DNA from: Bradyrhizobium sp. AZCC 1610
GTDB taxonomy: Bacteria; Pseudomonadota; Alphaproteobacteria; Rhizobiales; Xanthobacteraceae
Reading direction: 5' to 3'
Length of the DNA stretch: 64,000 nucleotides
NCBI RefSeq assembly: GCF_036924515.1
Contig: NZ_JAZHRR010000001.1
Location: 2,327,001-2,391,000, forward strand
Made by a program: the position numbers and the translations under genes. Position 1 is the stretch's first letter; each line of letters begins with the position of its first letter. Shown in pieces: positions 9,776 through 19,480 of this stretch. Under the pieces are notes generated by a model. That model had not been told where the DNA came from, did no database searches, and saw only the letters and a list, made by a program, of their open reading frames with translations.

Positions 9776-10864
9776 ATGAAAAGAAGAGATTTTCTTAAAG
9801 TTACTGGTATTGGCGCGGCTGGCGCTGCAACTCTGGCGGCTCCCGCCATCGCTCAATCGATGCCGGAGCTCAAATGGCGCGTGACGGCTAGTTGGCCCAA
9901 GTCGCTCGACACGCTTTGGGGCGGGGTCGAGCTGATGGCCAAGCTCGTTGGCGAAGCCACCGACAACAAATTCCAGATCCAGGCCTTCGCCGGCGGCGAA
10001 ATCGTTCCCGGCCTGCAGGTGCTCGATGCCGTGCAGAACGGCACCGTCGAGATGGGCCATACGGCGTCCTACTATTATTTCGGCAAGGACCCGACGTTTG
10101 CTTTTGGAACCGCCGTGCCGTTCGGCCCCAACCAGCGTCTCAACCAGGCCTGGTACATGCTCGGCGGCGGCAAGGAGCTGCTCAACCAGTTCTACAAGGG
10201 CTACAACGTCACCTCGTTTCTGGCCGGTAACACCGGCTGCCAGATGGGCGGCTGGTTCCGAAAGGAAATCAACACCGTCGACGATCTGAAGGGGCTGAAG
10301 ATGCGCATCGGCGGCTTTGCGGGCCGCGTGATGCAGAAGCTCGGCGTCGTGCCGCAGCAGCTTGCCGGTGGCGACATCTATCCCGCGCTCGAAAAGGGCA
10401 CGATCGATGCGGCGGAATGGGTCGGGCCCTATGACGACGAGAAGCTCGGCTTCAACAAGGTCGCGCCGCATTATTACTATCCCGGCTGGTGGGAGGGCGG
10501 ACCGATGCTGCTCGGGCTCGTCAACCTGGATAAATGGAATTCGCTGCCGAAGGCCTATCAAAGCGCCATCGAGCAGGCGGGCCAGGCTGCCAATAGCTGG
10601 ATGATGGCCAAATACGACCAGGGCAACCCGGCGGCGCTGAAGAAGCTGTTGGCGGGCGGCACCAAGCTGCACAGCTTCTCGCCGCCGATCATGCAGGCCT
10701 GCCTGAAAGCGACGAAAGAACTGTACGCGGAGACGGCGTCGGCCAATCCGAACTTCAAGAAGGTGCTGGAATCGATGAACTCGTTCACGGCCAACGGATA
10801 TCAGTGGTTCCAGGTCGCCGAGCTCGGTTACGACAGCTTCATGGCGCGCAATCCGCAAGGTTGA
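9776..10864 (+). CDS. TRAP transporter solute receptor (DctP family), Tat-exported, copy 2
   Basis: 362 residues, paralogue of the preceding receptor with the same length and blocks: Tat signal [81 protein letters not shown] at 9776 begins the Tat motif; the 29 residues back to 9689 are not signal-like. Its own promoter is expected because a terminator precedes it. Differences in the aromatic pocket (Trp-Trp for Phe-Trp) suggest a related but distinct ligand. Confidence 0.9.
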   Translation: MKRRDFLKVTGIGAAGAATLAAPAIAQSMPELKWRVTASWPKSLDTLWGGVELMAKLVGEATDNKFQIQAFAGGEIVPGLQVLDAVQNGTVEMGHTASYYYFGKDPTFAFGTAVPFGPNQRLNQAWYMLGGGKELLNQFYKGYNVTSFLAGNTGCQMGGWFRKEINTVDDLKGLKMRIGGFAGRVMQKLGVVPQQLAGGDIYPALEKGTIDAAEWVGPYDDEKLGFNKVAPHYYYPGWWEGGPMLLGLVNLDKWNSLPKAYQSAIEQAGQAANSWMMAKYDQGNPAALKKLLAGGTKLHSFSPPIMQACLKATKELYAETASANPNFKKVLESMNSFTANGYQWFQVAELGYDSFMARNPQG

Positions 10865-10910
10865 TCGGTCAAGGTCGATCGCGCGATATCACGTCTCGAC
10901 AAAGGAAAAC

Positions 10911-10937
10911 CCCGGAGCGAAAGCTCCGGGTTTTTTT
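10911..10937 (+). terminator. Terminator between second TRAP receptor and dctM-like gene
   Basis: Stem CCCGGAGC/GCTCCGGG with GAAA tetraloop, then seven T. AAAA on the left side means it may also stop transcription arriving from the minus strand (the permease operon ends at 10961), so it is probably bidirectional. Confidence 0.9.
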
Positions 10938-10960
10938 GTGTTTGGGGATGCGCCGCACTG

Positions 10961-12562
10961 CTATTGTTTCGGTCCGCCGAAATCGAGCGGTGGCAGTTCG
11001 ATCTGCGGCACCTCGATCCTGACCTTGCTGAGATCGACGTCGAGCGGCTTGTCGAGTAGCGCCGTCACCACGACCGGGAAAGCGATCACGATCGCTACCA
11101 TGATCGCCTGCAGGCCGATCCAGGGTAGCGCCCCCCAATAGATGTCGGAGCTCTTCACTTCCTTCGGCGCCACGCCGCGCAAATAGAACAGCGCAAAGCC
11201 GAACGGCGGATGCAGGAACGAGGTCTGCATGTTGACGCAGAGCATGACGCCGAACCAGATCAGCGCGGCATCGGGTCCGACGACCGGCGCCAGCACCTTC
11301 TGCGCAATCGGCGCCACCATCGGCAGGATGATGAAGGCGATCTCGAAGAAGTCGAGGAAGAACGCCAGGAAGAAGATGAAGAGGTTGATGAAGATCAGGA
11401 AGCCCCAGACGCCGCCCGGGATCGAAGTCAGATGGTGCTCGAGCCAGACCCCGCCATTGACGCCGAGGAATACCACCGAGAAGCAGGTCGAGCCGATCAG
11501 GATGAACACCACCATGGTGGAGAGGCGCATGGTCGATTGGTAGCCCTGCTTGATCAGGTCGCGCAGGTCCGGAATGCGGACGGCTTCCAGACAGAGCCAG
11601 ACGACGGCGAGATAGAGCACCGCGAAGGTCAGCTTGAGCAGTTTGCCTTCGCCGACGAGAATTCCAACGATCACGCCGATGCCGGTAGCGGCGATGCCGA
11701 CCAGCAGCATCTTGTGGCCCTTGCTGCTCAGATCCTTGTGATGGATCGCGGCGAGCACGATGGCGCCGATGGCACCCATTGCTCCGGCTTCCGTGGGGGT
11801 GGCCAGGCCCATCATCATGGTGCCGAGCACCACGAAGATCAGCACAGCGGAGGGAATGATGCCCATCAGGCATTTGCGCCAGAGCGGCCAGCCCCGCAGC
11901 GTCAGCGCATCCCTGGGGACGGCCGGGACGTGATGGGGCAGGAAGATACTCAGAACGAACGTGTAGCCGGCGAACAGCGCGATCTGCAGGAGCGAGGGGC
12001 CCCAGGCGCCGAGATACATGTCGCCGACCGACTTGCCGAGCTGGTCGGCCATCACGATCAGCACCAGCGAGGGGGGCACCAGCTGGGTAATGGTGCCGGA
12101 CGCGGCGAGCACGCCGGTGATGTAGCGCACATTGTAGCCGTAGCGGAGCATCACCGGCATCGAGATCAGCGCCATGGCGATGACCTGCGCCGCCACCGTG
12201 CCGGTGATCGCGCCGAGGATGAAGCCGACGATGATGACGGAATAGCCGAGGCCGCCGCGGACCGGGCCGAACAACTGGCCCATCGAATCCAGCATGTCTT
12301 CAGCGAGACCGCACCGCTCGAGGACAGAGCCCATGAATGTGAAGAAGGGAATCGCGAGCAGCAATTCGTTGGAAAGCACGCCGCCGAAAATGCGGCCCGG
12401 AATGGCCTGCAGGAAGTTCATGTCGAAGAAGCCGAGATAGATCGACAGGAACCCGAACGACAGCCCGAGCGAGGCCAGCGTGAAGGCCACCGGAAAGCCG
12501 ATCAGCATGGCCAGAATCAAGCCGCCGAACATCAGCGGCGGCATCATCTCCAGCGTGATCAT
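10961..12562 (-). CDS. TRAP transporter large permease (DctM family, extended)
   Basis: 533 residues, longer than the roughly 430 of a standard DctM. About a dozen or more hydrophobic segments; signatures IPFFTFMGSVLERCGLAEDM, GAITGTVAAQV, LAASGTITQLVPPSLVLIV and, near the end, LDFFEIAFIILPMVAPI and MQTSFLHPPFGFALFYLRG. An insert of about 100 residues after the central half (HHKDLSSKGHKM to GYQSTMRLS) is typical of the long subtype that pairs with TakP-like receptors. Start ATG at 12562 overlaps the dctQ stop (ATGA), so the two are translationally coupled. Uses the Na+ or H+ gradient to import carboxylates bound by the receptors. Confidence 0.92.
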   Translation of the reverse strand: MITLEMMPPLMFGGLILAMLIGFPVAFTLASLGLSFGFLSIYLGFFDMNFLQAIPGRIFGGVLSNELLLAIPFFTFMGSVLERCGLAEDMLDSMGQLFGPVRGGLGYSVIIVGFILGAITGTVAAQVIAMALISMPVMLRYGYNVRYITGVLAASGTITQLVPPSLVLIVMADQLGKSVGDMYLGAWGPSLLQIALFAGYTFVLSIFLPHHVPAVPRDALTLRGWPLWRKCLMGIIPSAVLIFVVLGTMMMGLATPTEAGAMGAIGAIVLAAIHHKDLSSKGHKMLLVGIAATGIGVIVGILVGEGKLLKLTFAVLYLAVVWLCLEAVRIPDLRDLIKQGYQSTMRLSTMVVFILIGSTCFSVVFLGVNGGVWLEHHLTSIPGGVWGFLIFINLFIFFLAFFLDFFEIAFIILPMVAPIAQKVLAPVVGPDAALIWFGVMLCVNMQTSFLHPPFGFALFYLRGVAPKEVKSSDIYWGALPWIGLQAIMVAIVIAFPVVVTALLDKPLDVDLSKVRIEVPQIELPPLDFGGPKQ

Positions 12563-13098
12563 TGGGTCGGCCTCTCGTACTTCGCATCGATCACGACATA
12601 ACCCTTCAGTGCAGCGATGCGCTTGATCACCTCGGAGACGCCTTGCAGCGCCAGGAAAACGAAGCCCACGGGAACGACGAGCTTGATCGGCCAGCGCAGC
12701 AGGCCGCCGGCATTGCTCGAAGTCTCGCCGACGACGTAGGCCTGCATGAAGAACGGCCACGACAGATAGCTGAGCAGCAGGCAGGACGGGATCAGGAAGC
12801 ACAGCGTGCCAATCAGGTCGAGCCAGAGTTGGCCGCGCTCGGACAGCGTCAGGTAGAGGATTTCAACCCGAACATGCTCGTTTTTCTTGAACGTATAGGA
12901 GGCGCCGAACATCACGAAGATGGCGAACATATACCACTGCAATTCGAGCCAGCTGTTGGAACTGTAGCCGAACGCATAGCGGATCATCGCGTTGGCGGCG
13001 CTCACCACGCAGGCTGCGAGCACGAGCCAGTTGCAGACGCCGCCTAGTTTCTCATTGATCCAATCGATTGAGTTACTCAGTGCCAACAATGGGCGCAT
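12559..13098 (-). CDS. TRAP transporter small permease (DctQ family)
   Basis: 179 residues with four hydrophobic segments (about 20-40, 53-70, 90-115, 140-165). Family features include the motif WLELQWYMFAIFVMFGASYTFKKNEHVRVEIL, in which the acidic and aromatic residues are conserved. AGGAG precedes ATG at 13098. First gene of the two-gene permease operon; overlaps the large subunit by four bases. Confidence 0.92.
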   Translation of the reverse strand: MRPLLALSNSIDWINEKLGGVCNWLVLAACVVSAANAMIRYAFGYSSNSWLELQWYMFAIFVMFGASYTFKKNEHVRVEILYLTLSERGQLWLDLIGTLCFLIPSCLLLSYLSWPFFMQAYVVGETSSNAGGLLRWPIKLVVPVGFVFLALQGVSEVIKRIAALKGYVVIDAKYERPTQ

Positions 13099-13476
13099 TA
13101 CGCTCTCCTCGGACGCGTCATCGACGCGCGCCGGATGTCTTTATTGATATTGCGTTGCCATCGCGCGCCGGGCGCCTGGAGCTGCCGTCCTGCACCCAAC
13201 GCGCAGGTTCGCTCTCGCGCGAAAAACGCGCGAGTCCGCAACTCATTCGCAGATGCGATTGCAACGATAGTCCTCCCCCGTCTCGCGCTACCGCCGTCTT
13301 GACCGCAACCCAAGGGATGCAGCGGCCTGTCCCGGCCGTGCTGGCGTGAAGCAGCCGCACCATTTCAGCGCGCCGCGGCGGCGTCAATCGGAAAATGGAC
13401 ACATTGACGCGGGGATTAATTGATTGGTTGGTCTGATAAATCCGCGTTGGAGCGGATGATAAATTAATCGGCGAAC
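13099..13476. other. Intergenic region upstream of the TRAP permease operon
   Basis: 378 bases without a supportable gene. It should contain the dctQM promoter. A perfect 8-base hairpin with an AAAAA loop (13214-13221 with 13227-13234) lies about 115 bases before dctQ and could be an operator or leader structure. The AT-rich part near 13410-13470 lies downstream of moaA. Confidence 0.45.
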
Positions 13477-14505
13477 TCAGCCGCCGGTCACGCTCATGTG
13501 GCGAGAGACACTCGGGCGGTTATGCCGGCGATCGATGATGAAGTCGTGGCCCTTCGGCTTCAGCCCGATGGCGCGATCGATCGCGGCTGACAGCAGGTCG
13601 TTGTCGGGAGAAGCCCGCAACGGTTTGCGCAAATCCGAGGCATCCTCGTGGCCGAGGCAGGTATGCAGCGTGCCGGTGCAGGTGATCCGCACCCGGTTAC
13701 AGGACTCGCAGAAATTATGCGTCATCGGCGTGATGAAGCCGAGCTTGCCGCCGGTCTCGGCAACGCGGACATAGCGGGCGGGGCCGCCGGTATCCTCATC
13801 GAGGTCGGTCAGCGTGTAGTGCTTGGCGAGGCGGGCGCGCAGCAGCGACAGCGGCACGTACTGATCGATGCGGCCTTCGCCGATGTCGCCCATCGGCATG
13901 ACTTCGATCAGCGTCAGCGCCATGCCCTTGCCGTGCGCCCATTCCATCAGCGAGGGGATTTCCTCCTCGTTCATGTTCTTCAGCGCCACCGCGTTGATCT
14001 TGACCGCAAGGCCTGCGTCGCGCGCGGCTTCGATGCCGGTCAGAACCTTGTCGAGATCGCCCCAGCGCGTGATGGCGCGGAACTTCTGCGCATCGAGCGT
14101 ATCGAGCGAGACGTTGACGCGGCGGACGCCGCAGTCGCGCAATTCGCCGGCGAAGCGCGCCAGTTGTGAAGCATTGGTGGTCAGCGTCAGCTCATCGAGC
14201 GCGCCGCTTGAAAGATGCCGCGACAGCGAGCGCACCAGCGACATCACGTTGCGCCGGACCAGCGGCTCGCCGCCGGTGAGGCGGATTTTGCGCACGCCCT
14301 TGGCGATGAAGGCCGAGCACAGCCGGTCGAGTTCTTCCAGCGTCAAGAGATCGGCTTTCGGCAGGAAGGTCATGTCCTCGGACATGCAGTAGAAGCAGCG
14401 CAGGTCGCAGCGATCGGTCACCGATACGCGCAGATACCGGATGGTCCGGCCGAACGGATCGACCATCGGACGGAACAACTGATCGGGTGACGGGGATCCG
14501 CTCAT
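13477..14505 (-). CDS. moaA: GTP 3',8-cyclase, molybdenum cofactor biosynthesis
   Basis: 342 residues, radical SAM enzyme making the first intermediate of molybdopterin synthesis from GTP. N-terminal 4Fe-4S motif C33-x3-C37-x2-C40 ([11 protein letters not shown]), SAM-binding GGEP ([10 protein letters not shown]), a second C-terminal cluster ([20 protein letters not shown]) that binds GTP, and the C-terminal Gly-Gly tail (HMSVTGG) that reaches the active site. Length is normal. AAGGCAG precedes the ATG. No other moa gene is adjacent; gph lies upstream on the same strand. Confidence 0.95.
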   Translation of the reverse strand: MSGSPSPDQLFRPMVDPFGRTIRYLRVSVTDRCDLRCFYCMSEDMTFLPKADLLTLEELDRLCSAFIAKGVRKIRLTGGEPLVRRNVMSLVRSLSRHLSSGALDELTLTTNASQLARFAGELRDCGVRRVNVSLDTLDAQKFRAITRWGDLDKVLTGIEAARDAGLAVKINAVALKNMNEEEIPSLMEWAHGKGMALTLIEVMPMGDIGEGRIDQYVPLSLLRARLAKHYTLTDLDEDTGGPARYVRVAETGGKLGFITPMTHNFCESCNRVRITCTGTLHTCLGHEDASDLRKPLRASPDNDLLSAAIDRAIGLKPKGHDFIIDRRHNRPSVSRHMSVTGG

Positions 14506-14641
14506 TCAAGCTGCCTTGCAACTGCCTTGTACCGGGTCTTCACGTATTAGCTCGCTAGCATAATCTAGGCGCGTTGTAAGGCGTCTACAATCAGCGAGCT
14601 GGCGGGTGCAGTTGCGAGGTCCGGCAGGGGGCCGCCGGGAT

Positions 14642-14903
14642 TCAGCGGGCCGCGGCCTGCGCGGGGGCCGGGTTCGGCGCCGCGGCGGCGTTGGGCTTCG
14701 GCTTCTTCGGCTGCATCGGCTTGCGCGCCTTCGGCGGCGGCGCGGCCGGCTTGAGTTCCGCGAACACCGGGCTGGGCTCGATGATGGTCGTCGGCGGCGA
14801 GGCAAAATCGCCGGGATTGCGGATCACCTGGACCGGAACCGTGACCGGCTGGAACTTGGGACGCCGAAAATCAGCGTTCCCGATACAAGCGATAAATCAG
14901 AAT
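14642..14903 (-). pseudogene. Pro/Ala/Lys-rich reading frame, possibly frameshifted
   Basis: After the gph stop the minus strand encodes ILIYRLYRER then, one base out of phase, FRRPKFQPVTVPVQVIRNPGDFAS and a tail rich in Pro, Ala and Lys (AELKPAAPPPKARKPMQPKK...). Dropping one T near 14875 joins them as RERDFRRPKF, suggesting a small gene with a one-base insertion. No ATG is in frame, so the start is unclear (TTG or GTG possible). No family recognised. The Arg-rich frame on the other strand is its shadow. Weak support. Confidence 0.35.
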
Positions 14904-14904
14904 G

Positions 14905-15591
14905 TTAGGTCCGAGATGCGACCTTGCTGAGGCTTTCCACCGCCGCCGGCAAATCGCGCATATGGCCGATCAGCCGGTCGGGCTTCAATTCGGCGATCGG
15001 CACATCGGTATAGCCGAACTCGACGCCGATCACGGGAATGCCGGCCCGCCTCGCCACGCCGACGTCGGGGCCGGCGTCGCCCACCATGATGGTCGCAGCC
15101 ATATCGCCACCCGCCCGCGCCACTGTCTGCTGCAGGATGATGGGATCGGGCTTGGAGACGCCGAACGTGTCGGCGCCGCAAATGGCGGAAAATCGTCCGC
15201 TCAGGCCCAATTGGTCGAGCAGCCGCTTCGACAGCCATTCCAGCTTGTTGGTGCACACCGCGAAGCGGCAGCCCTGCGCCGCAAGCTCATCGAGGGCGGC
15301 CTCCAGCCCCTCGAACGGCCGCGAGGCGTCAGCAATATGGGCGGCGTAATAGTCGATGAAATCGCGCATGAGGCGGTTGACGTCTTCCACGCTCATCGCG
15401 CGGCCTTCCAGTTCGAGCCCGCGCTCGATCAGCTTGCGGGCGCCGGCGCCGATCATGTTGCGCGCCGCTTTCAGGGGCACGGGCGGCACGCCCGCGCGGT
15501 CGAGCGCGAAATTGAGCGCGGCAATCAGGTCGGGCGCGGTGTCGACCAGCGTGCCGTCGAGGTCGAAGACAACAGTGCGGGGAAGGCTCAT
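14905..15591 (-). CDS. gph: HAD-family phosphoglycolate phosphatase-like hydrolase
   Basis: 228 residues. HAD motif I VFDLDGTLVDTAPD (nucleophile first Asp), helical cap domain, motif II AVCTNK, motif III K of SKPDPIIL, motif IV MVGDAGPDVGVARRAG. This set matches phosphoglycolate phosphatases, which remove 2-phosphoglycolate made by Rubisco or DNA repair; related HAD enzymes cannot be excluded. ATG at 15591 starts MSLPRTVVFDLDG; the upstream 20 residues lack character. Divergent from the SDR gene. Confidence 0.85.
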   Translation of the reverse strand: MSLPRTVVFDLDGTLVDTAPDLIAALNFALDRAGVPPVPLKAARNMIGAGARKLIERGLELEGRAMSVEDVNRLMRDFIDYYAAHIADASRPFEGLEAALDELAAQGCRFAVCTNKLEWLSKRLLDQLGLSGRFSAICGADTFGVSKPDPIILQQTVARAGGDMAATIMVGDAGPDVGVARRAGIPVIGVEFGYTDVPIAELKPDRLIGHMRDLPAAVESLSKVASRT

Positions 15592-15669
15592 CCGGAATTC
15601 GCTAGCGGCAGGCGCGGCATCATGCAAGTGGATATGCCGGCTTCCGCCCAATCCCTTCGGAGAACAGCC

Positions 15670-16503
15670 ATGCGTGATCTCGCCGGCAAGACGGCCTTCG
15701 TGACAGGTGGGGCCAGCGGTATCGGGCTGGCGCTAGGCCGGGCGTTTGCGCAAGGCGGCATGAAGGTGATGCTCGCCGATATCGAGACGGATACACTGCA
15801 GGCCGCCGTCAAAAGCCTGCAGGAATCTCTCCCGATATCCGCGGCACCATCTGCGATGTGGCCGATGCGGAAAGCGTCGAGCGTGCGGCGCAGGCTTCGT
15901 TAGACGCCTTCGGGCGGGTTCATGTGGTTTGTAACAATGCCGGCGTTGCCGGCGGCGGCATCGATCACATCTCGCTGGATAATTGGCGATGGGTCATCGA
16001 TGTAAATCTGATGGGCGTGCTCCACGGCATCAAAAGCTTTCTGCCGCACATCCGCGCCCATGGCGAAGGCGGCCATATCGTCAACACCGCGTCGATGGCG
16101 GGGATGCAGACCGGTTTGGGATTCAGCCCCTATGGGGCGACCAAATTTGCAGTCGTCAGCATGTCTGAGGGCCTCGCCATGCAGTTCAAGCCGCACGGCA
16201 TCGGCGTGAGCGTATTGTGCCCAAGCTTTGTCCGCACCCCGCATCGGCGGGAGCGGGCGCAACCGGCCGGAGCGCTACGGCCAGTCGCAGCCGCTCGATC
16301 CTGCCAGTCCGGCCGCGGCGATGGTGGCCGAGATCGCCCGCAATATCGACGCAGGACTTGAGCCCGACGCGGTCGCCGCGCGCGTGCTTGCCGCGATCCG
16401 GGACGATGAGCTCTATATTTTCACCCATCCCGGCATGCGGGCCGAGGTAGAGCCGCGTTTCGTCGCGATTCTGGCCGCGATGGACGGGGTTTCACCCCCA
16501 TAA
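15670..16503 (+). pseudogene. Short-chain dehydrogenase/reductase, two frameshifts
   Basis: Three segments in two frames rebuild one SDR of about 277 residues: MRDLAGKTAFVTGGASGIGLALGR (cofactor motif), then from about 15835 DIRGTICDVADAES...CNNAGVAGGG, NTASMAGMQTGLGFSPYGATKFAVV (catalytic Ser, Tyr, Lys), then from about 16241 RIGGSGRNRPERYGQSQPLD to the stop. The first shift equals one missing base near 15825-15840. The second equals one extra C in the CCCC run at 16237-16240, since removing it gives VRTRIGGSG. All catalytic residues remain, so this may be a recent pseudogene or a functional gene with base-calling errors. Confidence 0.75.
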
Positions 16504-16596
16504 TCCTTCTTACGCAGGACCTTAAGCGCTGTTCCCAAGGCCAAAACGACGCTAGAGAAACGTCACCGGCGGGTTCTTGAGAGGCATCGTTAGCAC

Positions 16597-17295
16597 GTGG
16601 ATATGGACCAACTTAAGCGGCAGGCGGCGGCGCGGGCGCTGGCGCATGTGCAGGACGGCATGAAACTCGGGCTCGGCACCGGCTCGACCGCCAAGCATTT
16701 TGTCGAACTGCTCGGCGAGAAGGTTGCGGGCGGAATGAAAGTGGTGGGCGTGCCCACCTCGGAAGCGACCCGCGCCCAGGCCGAAGCCTGCAAAATTCCC
16801 CTGACCACGCTCGATGCGATCGACCGGCTCGATCTCACCGTCGACGGCGCCGACGAGGTTGACGGCGCGCTCAACCTGATCAAGGGCGGCGGCGGCGCGC
16901 TGTTGCGGGAGAAGATCGTGGCGGCGGCCTCCGATCGCATGATCGTGATTGCCGACGATACCAAATGGGTCGATGTTCTCGGCGGTTTCCCCCTACCTGT
17001 AGAGGTGATTCCGTTCGGGTTGGCCGCCACCCAGCGGGCCATGGCCACGGCATTTGCCCAAAGCGGCGTTTCCGGGCAAATGGGGCTCCGCAAGGGCAAG
17101 GACGGCCACGTTTTTGTCACCGATGGCGGCCACTGGATTGTCGATGCCCATCTGGGACGCATCACGGATGCGCCGCGTCTGGCGGGCCTGTTGAGCCTGA
17201 TCCCGGGTGTCGTCGAACACGGATTGTTCATTGGCCTGGCCAGCATCGCCGTCCTGGCAGGTGCCCAGGGAATTCGCGTAGTTGAGCGGCGGTAA
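16597..17295 (+). CDS. rpiA: Ribose-5-phosphate isomerase A
   Basis: 232 residues. Signatures [17 protein letters not shown] (phosphate loop), [44 protein letters not shown] (catalytic Asp, Glu, Lys) and [10 protein letters not shown]. Interconverts ribose-5-phosphate and ribulose-5-phosphate in the pentose phosphate and Calvin pathways. GTG at 16597 fits the GAGAGG site better than ATG at 16603. DUF2059 gene follows 24 bases later, likely in the same transcript. Confidence 0.95.
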   Translation: MDMDQLKRQAAARALAHVQDGMKLGLGTGSTAKHFVELLGEKVAGGMKVVGVPTSEATRAQAEACKIPLTTLDAIDRLDLTVDGADEVDGALNLIKGGGGALLREKIVAAASDRMIVIADDTKWVDVLGGFPLPVEVIPFGLAATQRAMATAFAQSGVSGQMGLRKGKDGHVFVTDGGHWIVDAHLGRITDAPRLAGLLSLIPGVVEHGLFIGLASIAVLAGAQGIRVVERR

Positions 17296-17319
17296 CGCCG
17301 GTAATCGAGGAGAATTGGA

Positions 17320-17859
17320 ATGAAGAGCCTTTCACGGATTTTGTCGGCGGTCGGCCTCGCAGTCGGACTGGCCCTGACCGCCGTTCCGGCCGACGCGCAG
17401 CAGAAAAATGCGCCCGCCGCGACGACACCACTCAAGCCCGGCTCGCCGGCAGCGCTCGCCGCCGCCAAGGAAATCCTGGCGATGAAGAACGCGAGCGCGA
17501 TGTATGCCAACGCCGTTCCCAATCTCGTCGAGCAGACCAAGAACGTGCTGATGCAGAGCAATCTGAACTATCAGAAGGATCTCAACGAGGTCGCCGTGAT
17601 CGTGGCCAAGAATCTCGCCGGCCGCGAGAAGGAAATCGGCGACGGCATGGCGCAGGTCTACGCCAACGAGTTCACCGAGCAGGAGCTGAAGGATCTGGTC
17701 GCCTTCTACAAGTCGCCGCTCGGCCAGAAGCTGCTCGCGAGCGAGCCCCGCGCCATTCAGTTCAGCATGTCCTACATGAACCAGTGGGCGCAGCAATTTG
17801 CCGAAACCATCAACGGCCAGTTCCGCGCCGAGATGAAGAAGCGCGGCAAGGATATCTGA
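17320..17859 (+). CDS. DUF2059-domain exported protein
   Basis: 179 residues. Signal peptide (MKSLSRILSAVGLAVGLALTAVPADA), a Pro/Ala linker, then DUF2059: ASAMYANAVPNLVEQTKNVLMQSN and the hallmark YANEFTEQELKDLVAFYKSPLGQKLL. Periplasmic, helical, function unknown. GAGGAGAA precedes the ATG. It lies between rpiA and gor and probably shares their operon. Confidence 0.9.
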   Translation: MKSLSRILSAVGLAVGLALTAVPADAQQKNAPAATTPLKPGSPAALAAAKEILAMKNASAMYANAVPNLVEQTKNVLMQSNLNYQKDLNEVAVIVAKNLAGREKEIGDGMAQVYANEFTEQELKDLVAFYKSPLGQKLLASEPRAIQFSMSYMNQWAQQFAETINGQFRAEMKKRGKDI

Positions 17860-17874
17860 TCTTCAGTGAAGCAT

Positions 17875-17897
17875 GCCCTCGGACTTGATCCGAGGGC
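17875..17897 (+). terminator. Hairpin after DUF2059 gene
   Basis: Perfect 9-base stem (GCCCTCGGA/TCCGAGGGC) with a CTTGA loop about 15 bases after the stop. No T-run follows, so efficiency is uncertain. A partial copy of the GAAAACGCGTCAAA repeat half-site follows at 17947-17960. Confidence 0.4.
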
Positions 17898-17999
17898 GGA
17901 CTTACGGTTCGCATAGCAATCAAATCTACGCAGACTTGTCTGCGTGGAAAACGCGTCAAACAAAAAGAGAAACCAGAGGCGGCTTCGGGCGGGGTTGAG

Positions 18000-19385
18000 A
18001 TGGCTGAGTTCGACGTCGATCTGTTCGTCATCGGCGGTGGTTCGGGTGGCGTGCGCGCCGCCCGCATCGCCGCCGGTTACGGCGCCAAGGTCATGGTCGC
18101 CGAAGAATACCGGATGGGCGGCACCTGCGTGATCCGCGGCTGCGTGCCGAAAAAGCTGTTCGTGCTCGGCTCGCACGTCCGCCACGAGATCGAGGACGCA
18201 GCCGGTTTCGGCTGGACCATATCGGAAGTCTCCTTCGACTGGCCCACTCTCGTCGCCAACAAGGACAAGGAGATCGCGCGTCTCGAAGGCATCTACGCCG
18301 CCAATGTCGAGAAGAGCGGCGCGCGCATCGCAAAGACCCGCGCGGTGCTGGAAGATGCCCACACGCTGCGGCTGATGACCGGCGAAAAGCTCACCGCGAA
18401 ATACATCCTGATCGCGACCGGCGGTGCGCCCAACCACGGCCGCGAAATCCCCGGCATCGAACACGTCATCTCCTCGAACGAGGCGTTTCATCTCACCGAG
18501 CTGCCGAAGCGCATCGTGATCCAGGGCGGCGGCTATATCGCGCTGGAATTCGCCGGCATCTTCGCCGGCTTCGGCTCCGACGTGACGGTGATCTATCGCG
18601 GCGACAACATCCTGCGCGGCTTCGACGAGGACGTCCGCAAGCACGTGCGCGCCGAGATGGAGAAGCAGGGCATCACGATCATCACCGGCTGCACCATCGA
18701 TAAAGTGGACAGGTACGGCAACGAACTCACCACGCATCTGTCGAACGGGTCGAGCATTGCCTCCGACAAGGTGATGTTCGCGATCGGCCGCCATCCGAAC
18801 GTCGCCAATCTCGGGCTCGAGAAGGCCGGTGTCGCCATCAACCCGGCGAATGGCGGCATCGCGGTCGATGAATGGTCGAAGACCTCGGTCGACAACATCT
18901 ACGCGATCGGAGACGTCACCCATCGCCTCAACTTGACGCCGGTGGCGATTCGCGAGGGCCATGCCTTTGCCGACACCGTGTTCGGCAAGCGCCCGGTGCA
19001 GGTCGATCACGCCACCATCCCGACGGCGGTGTTCTCGCAGCCCGAGGTCGGCACCGTCGGCCTGACCGAAGCGCAGGCGCGCGCGCAAGTGAGCCATGTC
19101 GACATCTACAAGGCCGATTTCCGCCCGATCAAGGCGACGATGTCCGGCCGCGACACCCGCGTGCTGATGAAGCTCGTCGTCGATGGCACCACGGACCGTG
19201 TGCTGGGCTGTCACATCGTCGGCGACACCGCGGCCGAAATCGTCCAGGCGGTTGCCATCGCCGTGAAGATGAAAGCGACCAAGGCCGATTTCGACGCGAC
19301 GATTGCGCTGCATCCGACCGCGGCGGAAGAGCTGGTGACGATGCGCACGCCGACGGCGAGCTATGTGAGGCAAGCAGCGGAGTAG
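18000..19385 (+). CDS. gor: Glutathione-disulfide reductase
   Basis: 461 residues, flavoprotein disulfide reductase. FAD motif GGGSGGVRAARIA, redox pair Cys43/Cys48 in GGTCVIRGCVPKK, NAD(P) motif QGGGYIALEFAGIFAGFGSDVT followed by IYRGDNILRGFD, whose Arg residues favour NADPH, and the C-terminal dimer interface ALHPTAAEELVTM with the catalytic His. Keeps cytoplasmic glutathione reduced. The long opposite-strand frame is a codon-bias shadow. Confidence 0.93.
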   Translation: MAEFDVDLFVIGGGSGGVRAARIAAGYGAKVMVAEEYRMGGTCVIRGCVPKKLFVLGSHVRHEIEDAAGFGWTISEVSFDWPTLVANKDKEIARLEGIYAANVEKSGARIAKTRAVLEDAHTLRLMTGEKLTAKYILIATGGAPNHGREIPGIEHVISSNEAFHLTELPKRIVIQGGGYIALEFAGIFAGFGSDVTVIYRGDNILRGFDEDVRKHVRAEMEKQGITIITGCTIDKVDRYGNELTTHLSNGSSIASDKVMFAIGRHPNVANLGLEKAGVAINPANGGIAVDEWSKTSVDNIYAIGDVTHRLNLTPVAIREGHAFADTVFGKRPVQVDHATIPTAVFSQPEVGTVGLTEAQARAQVSHVDIYKADFRPIKATMSGRDTRVLMKLVVDGTTDRVLGCHIVGDTAAEIVQAVAIAVKMKATKADFDATIALHPTAAEELVTMRTPTASYVRQAAE

Positions 19386-19405
19386 GTGGGGTCGTAGGGC
19401 CGTAG

Positions 19406-19432
19406 GATGGGTGGAGCGAAGCGATACCCATC
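19406..19432. repeat. Small palindromic intergenic repeat
   Basis: GATGGGT...ACCCATC arms around GGAGCGAAGCG. The GGAGCGAAGCG core recalls the GGAGCGCAGCG of the longer palindrome at 37994-38079, so both may belong to one REP-like family. Lies just after gor. Confidence 0.55.
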
Positions 19433-19480
19433 AACTTCTGTGAAACGCCACGGCTGACAATTGATTTAGGTTATAGTCCT

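Noticed and set aside
11210..12601. 463-codon frame opposite dctM
   Set aside because: Composition dominated by Glu, Asp, His, Gln, the mirror of a hydrophobic membrane protein; no ribosome site or motif.
14606..14908. Arg-rich plus-strand frame of 100 codons
   Set aside because: Mirror of the Pro/Ala/Lys-rich minus-strand frame; composition is artefactual.
17772..19373. 533-codon frame opposite gor
   Set aside because: Shadow of glutathione reductase; overlaps the end of DUF2059 as well.
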